Source: Balanoglossus misakiensis
Taxonomy: Eukaryota; Hemichordata
Assembly: GCA_040954595.2 (NCBI GenBank)
Contig: CM082594.2
Location: 9,486,001 to 9,550,000, forward strand
Direction of reading: 5' to 3'
Length of the DNA stretch: 64,000 bases
Shown here in pieces: positions 48,121 to 59,300 of this stretch. Both the position numbers and the translations under genes were made by a program. The notes beneath the pieces are model-generated. The model did not search any database. It saw only the letters and a program-made list of their open reading frames with translations, and had not been told where the DNA came from. The stretch's first letter is position 1, and each line of letters starts with the position of its first letter.

Positions 48121-48337
48121 TCAGGTTCCACATTCAGTTTTCCTGTTCAGTCAAGGGCAACCAAGGAAAAAGTGGCGTACATAGGTAAGTTGCTATTTAG
48201 ATGTGTCTCTTTAATTCATATTTTTAATTTTTGTTACTGAGTACATGATATATTGTCTTGTTTATTGTCTGACATTCTTGTTGTAGGAATCTTTCTGATC
48301 ATTTTGTCATACTGATATCATCTACTCTCATCATAAG
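48121..48337 (+). promoter_or_regulatory. Probable 5' noncoding exon and leader of the small secreted protein gene
   Basis: A strong donor GTAAGT at 48185 and an acceptor TTGTTGTAG ending at 48286 suggest a noncoding first exon ending at 48184, spliced to a leader starting at 48287 that runs into the ATG at 48338. The transcription start is not visible. Confidence 0.4.
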
Positions 48338-49154
48338 ATGATACGTTGCCTGGTGGCCTTAATCGCAGCTATTTTGGTTGTCAAAGGTAAGGAACTAAAA
48401 TATGCTGTTTCATGTTTGGCAAACACCAAAACCAGTGGATCTAGCCAGGAATAGCAAAATGTGCTTATTTCATCAATTAAAACTGTCAGACTTATATAAT
48501 TTGAATGTCCAACATTTGCCTTTTCTCAGTTGATGGACAATGTTTGAATTTTGGTTCAGCCATAGCCCATGACCATTATCTGACAGAGGCTATTTGGGAT
48601 GACTGCGTCACGGACATGGATCTGCCATATTCTGATTGTTACGACATCTGCTTTTCCAAAATGGTAATTAATTGTGACTTTACAGAATGGGAATGTTAAT
48701 TACATAGTATGCACTTCGGATACCCATCTACATGTAGATGGGTGGGATGAGATGAGATACATAATGATAAATGAGCAAAATGTTAATGAGTTCGCAAGTC
48801 TAGAAAGACCATAATGATATAAGATACACAGAACAGCACAAGAAATTCTAGTTGCTGGAGTACAAACAAAAATATGTCCTAACTATTCTAAAACTTTACC
48901 ACAACTGCATAGAGATGTAAACAATGGCTACTTGTTCGTTCAGTGGATGGATTAGGCCTTCAAGTGTTTTCTTTATTTCCATATTTCAGTGGTACTGTCG
49001 CTGCACACACTCGACTGATGACTGTTTGGCCATCATCACTGGCAACGATGTTGGAACAATTCAAGAAATCTGCAATGAAGTATTTGCCAAATTTGAAGGT
49101 CCTGATGCAATACCTGTGCCACAATGTAACAGTCAAGACAAATGCTTTCCTTGA
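48338..49154 (+). CDS. Small secreted cysteine-rich protein (3 exons, 115 aa), family not recognised
   Basis: Exons 48338-48386, 48530-48663 and 48990-49154 join in phases 1 and 0 (GTAAGG/TTTTCTCAG, then GTAATT/ATATTTCAG) and end at TGA 49152-49154. The product starts with a clear signal peptide (MIRCLVALIAAILVV) followed by a mature chain of about 98 residues starting near VDGQCLNFG. The mature chain has ten cysteines, arranged C, DDC, DCYDIC, YCRC, DDC, EIC, QC, KC, enough for five disulphides, and is acidic. The second exon has an in-frame read-through stop shortly after its donor. I do not recognise the family; an extracellular or defence/signalling role would be speculation. Confidence 0.8.
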
Positions 49155-49294
49155 AAAAAGGGAAGTTCGATCTTTAAGAAAATTGTGTTTCCATTTGATC
49201 CAAATTAGATATTAAGTATTGGTAGTTATTATTATTATTGGTGTTATTATTGGTTTAAATTTTCAATGTATTCTTTGCATGATATTTGTTTCCA

Positions 49295-49300
49295 AATAAA
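49295..49300 (+). terminator. Polyadenylation signal of the small secreted protein gene
   Basis: AATAAA lies 141 bases past the stop codon in an AT-rich tail, a normal distance for a short 3' UTR. Confidence 0.7.
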
Positions 49301-51081
49301 ATATTAAGAAAATTTATGATTGAAAGTCATTTCCTCATCTTTCTTTTCTCTTTTTGTGTGTGTGTCACAAATAAAAGCGACAGACATCGATATACACTAT
49401 TAAATGCTACATTGTATTATCAAAAATTAACCATTAAGAATACAGATTGAAGATGTTAATACATCAAGTGCAGTACTTGTGTGGCAATGTCTAATTCTGG
49501 AAATATTAAGAAGTGATATTTTATCTAAAGTTAATTTTTCATGTTCTTCTATCAAATATCGAAAATCTTCTGAGTATTATTGTCAAAAACAGCTTATTTC
49601 CACGTAGCGCCTTATCTTTGGCATGTTTGTCATTTAAAAGAAAGCAAACGGTTACAGGTCACCAAAGATAAAATAAAAATTACATATCTACACAAAGACT
49701 AATTTCCTTACTTTAACAAGACCAATATGGCACTCTGAATATCACTGTTATGACTGAAATTTAATCAAAGAATCATAAACATGCGTTGTATGAAATGTGA
49801 ACTATGATATTTTGATTACGCTTATGTATAATTGCAAACAGTCATGAATGATCACAAGTTAAATGAAACCGAACTTGCCTGTCAAAATTCCTTCACAGAC
49901 ATATTTTCCTAACACTTAAAAACTAATTGATTGAGAGATTGATTGCATGAATATCAAATGTAATTGGCAATATGCTGTCATTGCACAGTTGCTAGACACA
50001 AATTCGACGACTATATTTGCTAGCATATACCATAACATCACATAGAAACAGAAGTAGATGTAAACAATAATTGCACCAACGGAAACATGGGATCTACTGT
50101 ACAATTAAAGGTGTTTGTATCTGAGCTATGATATTACATTTTGACCATGGCCCCTTCACTGAGAGTTCAGTCAAACATACACATGCACAGACACACACAA
50201 GCACACACAACCACTACAAGAGTTGTTGAAATAAATTCCACTCATACCATCAGCTGAGTCATCCTGTCCACCAGCGGTGCCATCTGCTCAGGATTTACAA
50301 GATTGAGATTTGAACTCTAAACCAGCTACCATAGTTGAAAGTAAATATACCAATTGCGAAAAGATTCTAAATATGATGATGAATCTACAAGAAAATGCTT
50401 CTTGATGACTGCAGACCAGCAGTCCATTACTCAATTTGATTCATCAACTGACAGGCAATATGTAAACGTTACTTCCTGTCATTAAAGAAAGAGCGAGCTC
50501 ATCTCTTGGTCATTAGGTAATTAACCTTGAAAAAATTAAAGCCAAACATTTTCCTGTCAGATGAAGGTCTCTTCAAATGCCAGGTTCTGTAGAGAAACAT
50601 CTGACATCATTTAAATATGCAGATTTCTGTCACATCCTTCACCTATTGCCTCATATGGTTCACTTTTCACATGACTTGATGGCTAGGTGTCACTTAATTA
50701 TTGTCTATATGGATGCACGGTGGTATCAACAGAACCTGAGAATTAATTATCACATGATGTCCACATGGCATCCAATTGTTATCATGTACTGTCTATGTGA
50801 CATCTGCTGATTGCGTCCACATGACGTTGCACTGTCACATCCTGATCATTTGACATCTCTGAGTTATCACATGCTGTCCATATGACATCTGCTATTGCCA
50901 TTCAAATTGTCCAAATGACATATTTGTCACTCGTTCTTGCACGTGAGCTGCTGCCATGACAAAAATCATTGTTCATGGGAAAATAGTCATCAAATGCCAG
51001 GATGTGAAGCATCTCTTCAGAAATTGTCCCTCAATCTGTCCATTAAATTTCTTTTGTGACCTCCGAGGCTTCTGCAACAAA
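49301..51081. other. Convergent intergenic region
   Basis: This lies between the 3' end of the plus-strand secreted-protein gene and the 3' end of the minus-strand gene. I see no coding exon. The part nearest the minus-strand stop (about 50690-50930) is a degenerate repeat and may belong to that gene's 3' UTR. Confidence 0.55.
50690..50930. repeat. Degenerate repeat with core TCACATG.TGTCCA.ATGACATCTG
   Basis: Five or more imperfect copies of a roughly 30-60-base unit containing CACATG, GTCCACATG or GTCCATATGAC and GACATCTGCT follow one another. The array ends about 150 bases from the minus-strand stop codon. Confidence 0.55.
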
Positions 51082-53301
51082 TTATTCTGCATTGTTCAGT
51101 CTTTTGACATACTCTTCTCCCCATTCGCGGATCAAACCCTATGAAAACAGAAAGACATATGGCAGCCATCAATCCAACTGTCTTAACTCTTTTAAATTAT
51201 ACAATTGCATTATGATAATACTCAAGACAATATGGTGTTCTTTTTAATTAATATGAAGCCAATATAGTTTTGATTCCAGAAATTTATTGTCAGATGTTAT
51301 TAAATTAAGATTACCTCTGCATAGTCCAGTGGTTTCTTTAATTTATCAAAAAGATAGGACATATCATTGTCTGAATACACAAAATCTGTCAATTCAGCAG
51401 GTATTTGCTGGAAAGAAAAAAAATGACATTTAAAAACAATTAGATGTGTGTAGCAAGAGAAGTTAGATTATGATTTTTAAAACTGGTGCATTGTATTAAA
51501 TAATCATGTAAACTTTTGAAATTGTAATTAGTTTAATCCTGATAAGAATAAAATGATTTGGTGAAAACATGATTACCTACCATGGGTCTAGATCCTTCAG
51601 GCATAGAAGCTTTCCTTGACAAGTAGAGTATGAGTGATGCCACCACCTTCAGGTTCCGTTGTTGGACAGTGTCCAGTGGAGTTTTGACGAAACCGTAATC
51701 AACTGGTCTTATAAACAGCTATAGAGGATGCAAGAGTTGGCCAAAGGGATATTAGGATTGAAAGAGTATTACAGTTCAAAGGTATATCAAAGAAATGCTG
51801 GTAGTAAATTGTAGAAGATTATTCATCAACTTCATATGCAATTAGTGCACATGATAACACTACACAATCTTGATTCTGAGCGAAAATAGTTACTGGTAAA
51901 GTCATGTTAAACAAGTTTGGTTAAGACAAATTTTCCTGTACTCAGGTTCCTCCGTATAGTTTCGTACACATACATATTGGTCCCAAGTGTTGAATAATTT
52001 TTTAATGGTTACTACAAATACTTAATACTTACAGTAGCAACTATACTTCTAGCAAAGAACAACATAACCAACATCATGTAAGCTTTCTGGTCGGTCATGT
52101 TTATGTTGCGACCCACATGGTCAAAATCTAATAATTGCTGGAAAATAAAAATATAGTGAACTGATCAGTTACACGTTCTCCCAGTGATGCACAGCACTAT
52201 TAAAGCTAAAATAATTCTCAAACATTTTAGTGTCGAACATCTAGTTATTTATTATAAAATAAGATGAAGCCTTCGATTTACCATTTCTGTGCCGTAGAAG
52301 TAGCCACTTGGAAACTGTACACCTTCTTGTATCATTTCATAGACAGCTGCTTTCTTGTGTGTTCCAAGAACACCAGCCGCAGGCTAAACAAAATAGAACA
52401 AATGTCATTAAAGGACAGTTTTCAATCAGTTTGCATATTGAAAGTCCCTAGGAAGACATGTATCAATGAAACACAATGATAACTGGTTATAGTTAATTGG
52501 ACCAGAAAGTCTATCTTATAAGAACAAAACACTTACCATGATTTCTGTAAGCTGATATGATACGTTTTCTAGGATATATGTCAATTCTTGCAAAATCTTC
52601 TTTTCTTCTGAAGCACTTGTTTCAGATGTGATCTGCAATAAACCATGAACATATGTAGCTTTGCAGGAATCACATCATGAGAAAACTTGCAATTACCAGC
52701 AAAGGTGACAATGTGACAGCTAAGCTTACTGAAGTCTGAACCATGTTTATACTTACATAGTAGTCAAGCGACGACTTCAGAATATCACGGAGGACGTCAA
52801 ATTTGTTTGTTTTTTCCTAATTAATACAAATAAAGAAACGAATTCATGAATAATAATATGAAGTTGGTAACTGAATATAATGATGTAATTTATGATTGAA
52901 TCACTAATTAAAGAAACAGATTTCAAGTACTGCACCAATTTTGAACATTTCGTACATAATTATTAATGTTAAGCTTCTCTTCTACAATAGAGTACCAAGT
53001 ATTAGAAAATACTCACATCCAAGAAAATTCTATGCAGGGCTGCGACTGCTTCCTTCAACATAATTCCAAATAAAAACACTTCTTTACTGTCGCCATGTTT
53101 TCTCTGCAAAGTGAAATAATGGAAACAAGTTATGTGGTTGAGCTGACAGAACCTACATGTTGATACTCTACATTTACGATTTGAAAGACGTGCAGCAAAT
53201 TGCACGACTGATTCTCTATACACTGACCTTAGCTGCTGCTTTCTTAGCGGCAACAGAAAACCATGACATGTAAAACAGCTGACGAAGTTTTCGTACTGCC
53301 C
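51082..53301 (-). CDS. C-terminal helical half of the DUF4587-like gene (9 exons)
   Basis: Nine closely spaced exons (57-138 nt) encode residues 306-575; all but the most upstream are phase 0-0. The segment starts WAVRKLRQLFYMSWFSVAAK and runs through alternating amphipathic and hydrophobic helices, including KAYMMLVMLFFARSIVATLF. It ends with a conserved-looking acidic tail, DYAEGLIREWGEEYVKRLNN. There is no signal peptide, and the hydrophobic helix contains Arg, so a soluble helical-repeat fold seems likelier than a membrane protein. Every exon has GT-AG sites in the minus orientation and no internal stop, which makes this half of the gene firm even though its family is unknown. Confidence 0.85.
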
Positions 53302-56300
53302 CTGAAGACAAACATCCAAAAGTGTTAAAAAAGCTTGTAACTGTATCCACAGATTCTGGCAACATCAGAGAACTTTGTAGCCAATGGTGACTTTCCACTT
53401 GGGGGTCCAAGTGAAAAGATTGTGCCAACTCAATGTCTCTAGCAAGTTACAAAAATTTTGGTGTAGTAACTCTGGATTGATACTTACAGTTGCCAGGAAA
53501 CGGGATTTCAACTTTCCTTTTTTTCGGAGCTGGAAATAATGTAAATATTCATTTTAATATAATTCACAAAAGAGGTCATTTTAATGGCTTTCTGCTACTT
53601 CAGTGGTGTGTGGTATCCACACAACTACCATGCAAACAAATCGACTCTCACACTAATTTGATCTTTGATATAAAGGAGTGATGATAAAGGTAATTATGTT
53701 GTCAGTTCCAGAAATCAAAAAGTTGAAAGCAAATTGGTTTACCACCGGGTCAATGTGTTTAAAAAATGGAGCAAAACAACTTACCTTCAGGAGTAACTGA
53801 TTTCACCTTCTTTCCTGTGTTTGTGAGAAATTAATGGAAATAGAAACATAGAAATATGCTCGGGAGGAAAATTGTCTATCAAAGTTCTATCATGTTCATC
53901 ACAATATCCTCCAAATTACAACAGAAATGTCATATCAGCCAGTGGGTCAGACATTATTGGTTGAATGTAAATCCATTTTATCTGTTTGCCATATCCTTTT
54001 AAGTCATAGGTTATCATTCAAGCCAATCACAGATTTTATTTGTTGGCCACAAAAAATGAAATGTGCCATTGCATGGTTATTTAGAGGTCAATATTGTGGA
54101 GTATGTGCTAAAAAGAACCCAATATTAGTCATTACTAAACTACTGATGGCAATTGTCTGTGTCATGGTCAGGTAATAACTGTTTACCCCATGTTACTTAG
54201 CAACCATATGGGCACTACTTAGGTCAAAGGTCAATAGATTAATGACAAAAGCCTGTCACACAAATCTTTTCAGGTCTATTTTATTGGACAAAGCATTATC
54301 CATGCCATTGTGAAATTAATAAATGTTTTTTTCTTCTAATGTACCCTGAAACTTTAAACCTGCAAAGACATTTGACGCGTTCATATAGTTACAATTTAAC
54401 ACAGTATCTGAAATAAATGCCTTTTTATTCAGAAACATATTTACAAAAAGATTACAAAAACAAATATGTGCAAAATTGTTGACCATGTATCAGAGAATAT
54501 AAAATAATACTATGCCTGACAAAAATATCAATTTACACATTTTTCTGTATAATTTACTAAGTGTGAGGAAAAAATTGACTAATAAATTAAATTTGGAACT
54601 TTGTATTATGATTTTTTTTATATAATGTTCAAGCCATTTGATAAAAATATTAACATGAGCAAGATTTTGCTAATGGACGTCTTTGGTGCAGTGATTTAAC
54701 TTGGCAAGTGGCCGTTGTAAAATTGATCTCTAATAAACATAATTGGACGGTACGTTCTATGAAAGAATACATATATATACTATATACACAGATGAAAATT
54801 TATAAAGCCTCGAGGTTGTAGCTGTTCACTTTTTAATTTTGTTTCCATTGAAAATTCATCTATTTTTTTTTGGTAGATGTAATTTATTTATACAGACTGT
54901 TTTGTGGAATTGTGGAGTTACATCATATTTGGTGTTTTAGTACTGTGGTGATCTAGGATTTCGGTCACATGATCAACATGTATGAGTGTGATTCTATAAA
55001 TGATAATATTTACGTTGCTATGGCATCAGGATGTTCATTTGGGAAAATAAACTAAAGGATAACTACATGTGTGTTACGATGTACACTTTTATGTGAATCT
55101 AAAAAGTTTAACCAGGGAACGATTTCGCTTAATCGCACTACTTTTTTTCTCATCGCTATGGCTGACAGAAAAATCACAGTCATTCGAAAGTCTTACACTG
55201 ACAGAATACTATCTCTACACATGCTGAAAGTGAGCAAAATTTTGGCAACATGGAAAAGAAAGATGCCTACTTTTGTCCATTTTTGGGTGTTGCGTCAACT
55301 AGCCTATCAAGGGGTTTATTGCCAAGGTCAAAGGTCAAGAAAACTTGTATAGAAGGCCACAGTAATGGCATTCTACATTTTACATCGCTTTAAAACATGA
55401 AAAAAAAATAGGTGGGTAAGCGGGCAAATAAAACACACACAAATATAAAATAAACTAAAACTTCCTTTCACTTGACAGTTTATCTAATGTAGTGGAGTCT
55501 GCAAGAACAGAAGTTTGATGTAACGCAAAATACAACTGACTCTGGTGACATTAAACAATTTGAACTTAGTATGGGGTTAAATCCATGCATGTCAAAGGTC
55601 ATCAGGGTCAGAGTTCAACACTAACTTAACATTTGATTTTCTCTATTTGCCCAGTAGTTTGCAGCCAGGCAATGATCAATTTCAGCCAAAAACATTGTGT
55701 GTGTGCTTTGCTAAAATCTTCCAGCAAAAATGCATTAATGACGATGTGAAACATATCATTGAATTACTGTGGCCTAATGAGGATTTTTGAAAGTTTATGT
55801 TTGTTTTATTCTTTTTAAGGACAATTTAAACATAAAGTCAAAACTGTACTAACTGGAAGTCAAGTTGTTTTAATCTTCATTTCAGAACATAGGTAGGTGT
55901 AATACTGTGTTTGAATACAAAGGAAAATTAAACAAGAGTATATCTTTGATTGTAAGCTAGCCTGAATAACCCTAAAATGTGTTTTTAAATAAAAGCTTCC
56001 ATTTTTTTTAAATGTTTGCAAAACATTTTTTCGCTTGTAAACTTTGTCTCTTTCTTGAAATTATAGCATAAAGAAAAAAACAAAAGTGATACTTTTGAGT
56101 TGGAATAGTACTATTAATGGACACGTTCTTGATAAAATTATAATGTTTTGTCATGTGCTGGCTCTTAGCATGTGTGAATTTTAATGTGAATAAATTTATT
56201 TGAAGTTCATTTCTTGTTTTTGAAAATTCAGGAAGGCCAACCCATGAACCAACCCAGGACCCCCGGACTTCCCAACCCTGGAGGGACGCTAGAATCCCCC

Positions 56301-59300
56301 CAGCTGTTTGTAGACATCTTGTATGCCAGAAAACATGAATTCTCTCTCACAAACGCCAAAGTCTGCTCAGTTACGCAACACTACAGGGACCCTCCATCTC
56401 CTGTTTTCAGACAAGCATCACTAAACAACTATCTGCCCTAGTCGGATAGTTTGGACGGACCATGAAATCTCCTTTCACTCTCATCTCTGCTCAGATATGC
56501 CCAGTAACAATAGCTCAACAATCTCCATCTCTAATTCCTCCCAAACAAAATATTGCAATACTTTTTTTGTATAGAATAACAGACCATTTGCAGAGAACCG
56601 TAGATTCTTATGAAAGGTCACATCAGAGATGGAGGGAATGTGGTTTTTCACTTTAAAATGTTTACATTTACAAGATACTCGGTATTAAATGACACTCCTC
56701 AGCTGACTGACTGCAACCCTCACTTTTTTGAAAGAATGCTATTATCATCAGAAACATATCTTAGGATGGCTACCTGTATTACAACATTTAAGGAATTCAC
56801 AAAATGCTCTGAGAAGTATTTTAAATGTCTCCTCTCAATATCCGACTGCACAACCCAAAACATGGCTGGAGATGGAAACATCTTTTGTTACATCATTATT
56901 ATGATTCTAACGCTAAGAAATCAAGAATCCACAAACTATCAAAGAAAGAACAGTTTCACTGTAAGGACAGATACATTCCGCGATTTTGTTCCAAAATTTC
57001 TTCCATTTTTTATTCCCATTCCCTTTCTCTGTACACTGCTTATGTCAAGGCATCATCGTCTTCAGTTTCAGATACAAGAGTTCCCTAGTAGTAGTAGCCA
57101 TAGTCTGTAAAACAAAGAGAATTTTTACAAAGTAAATATTCCGAAACAGGCTAGTTTTACAGGGGACAGTAGTTATTGATGCCTTGAGCCTTAAGCAGTG
57201 TGTTTGGTGTGATTTTTAAGCGTTTGTGCAGAGAAAGGGAACACGGAGGCTTACATATACGAAGAGATCGGTATAGTATCTGTCCTTACTATCCAACTGT
57301 GTCGCAGGCCAATCAACCTGTGTAGATCACAAAGTTCAGACAATTAGTGTAAATCAATCAATTATGCAAATATATGATCATACTTTACATTCATTATGAA
57401 ATGTAATACTATTTTCCTTGCTATTCATCATCTGGGTGAAACTATCCAGTTTCAAGTCAGTCATACAGATAGAACATTTCAGTATATTTGATATGACTTT
57501 ATACACTTTAAAGGAGTGCAATCACCTCTAATTTACATATATCCATATATGGTTATGTAGTGGTGCACTTTTTGTGCAGCCACCCAACTGAAAATCTGTG
57601 ATTGGCTAGAATGCTTGGTAACTGTGGTTGTCTTCACAGGTACAATATACTCTTCAGAGGTACACAATGTGACACAGTATCGTAGTAAAAACAGACACAG
57701 AAAGAGGAAAGACTTCACGGGTGACAGTACAGAGATAGACGTGGTGATAGGTCAATATTTGCCACAATTACGCTACAGAATATCAACACACCACTTAAGG
57801 ATAAAGTAGGAAGCATAAATAAAGTGATGCTGCTTCTAACAGACGTGGTTTTTTTTACTTACTTGGCGCCTTTAAAGGTTCAACTTCCTGAGGACCTGCG
57901 GGGTGCTGTGGTATTCTATGCCTATAGTGTCGGTAATACCGAAATTGCAAAAAAGAAATAAACACAAATCAAGGGAGAGATTTGAGATGAAACAAAATCC
58001 TACCTTGGTGACCTACTTGTCTACGCCTATAATGTGAGAAAATGAAAAATGAAGGTGAATTCACTGAACAACATGCAAAATAATAATGATATTTTCACAA
58101 TCTGATTGGTCTTTTAAATAATAAGTTATATTCCTTGTCTGTAATGAAACATGCACTGGCAGAGAACGATGATGACAATGAAACTGTTACTTATCTAGGT
58201 ACGTCTTATCAACGGGTACTGGAGCTAGATTTGACGACAGCATGAGTATTTTGTAACTTTGCCACAAGATTGACTTCCATGTATGCAGGTATTAATGTAT
58301 AGAGAGGAGTGCATGCAATGTATTTCTGAATTGTAACTTTGAATTTGTATAATGATCTGATTCTTACTTACGAGTCTAGCGGAGGTAGTGCGTAACCGCC
58401 CATCCTTGGCAATGAATAGTGATGATGATGGACAGACGGAGGTCGACGTGAACCTCGAAACGTTAAGACTTGTGGTTCAGGTGCGGCCGCTGCTGCTACT
58501 ACAGGTACTGCTGCTGATGATTGGAAAGGTGATGATTTGGGTATACTGCTCAGCATCATCTGTTGCATTATAATCTGATGCATCTGCGCGTTCTGGATCA
58601 TCATCATTTCCATCATATCTGAGTGGAGAAAACAAAAGATGTCCAACATTGCTCTCATGTAATTCCAGTCAAATTTGGCAGAAAGCTAAATCAGTTCAAT
58701 GGATTTGAATGGAAAAAAACTTGCACTGTGTACTGTTTAGATAGAACATCAAAACACTAAACAAAAACAACTTCACTCCAGAGGTTTTTCTATTTTAGAG
58801 ATCGAGGTTCTTTCGGAAGTTTAACCCTTTCACCCCCAGTTCCATCTATGGAGGTCCAACCTTCCCATAGAAAACAATGGGTTTGGACTGAACCATGGTG
58901 GTGAAAGGGTTAATTCTTACCTTGCTTCGTATTGGACGGCGCTTGCGGAGGTGGTATTTGTTGGATCAAAGCTGCAGGGTTCTGTTGAGGTGCTGGTAGC
59001 TGTTGAATAATCGTCGGTTGTTGCTGCTGTGGAAGTTGCTGCGGGGGTTGGCCGAGCGATTGGAAATAAAGCCCGGCACCATCACCCCCACCTCCTCCTC
59101 CTCCTCCCCTGGGCCCCCGACTCGCCCTGTTACTCTCATTACGTATCACGTGTTCGACTATTTGCCGCTGTGGCATGGTGTTGTAAATGTTTTGATTGTC
59201 TGGAAGGGAACGCGGCGTGGGAATGGGCGAAAGATTTCGTCTGTAGTTACCACCGTATGAACGGGGTCTATAGTTCATCTCCTCGCTCTGTTCCCTCTGT

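Noticed and set aside
56610-57110. 166-codon plus-strand open frame inside the 4-kb intron
   Set aside because: Ser/Thr/His-rich random composition, overlapping equally long frames, and located in an intron of a well-supported minus-strand gene.
57896-57932. Extending the 33-nt micro-exon to an upstream acceptor after CACTATAG
   Set aside because: The longer exon is open in the right frame by itself, but its start phase does not match the end of the preceding 23-nt exon and would bring an in-frame stop.
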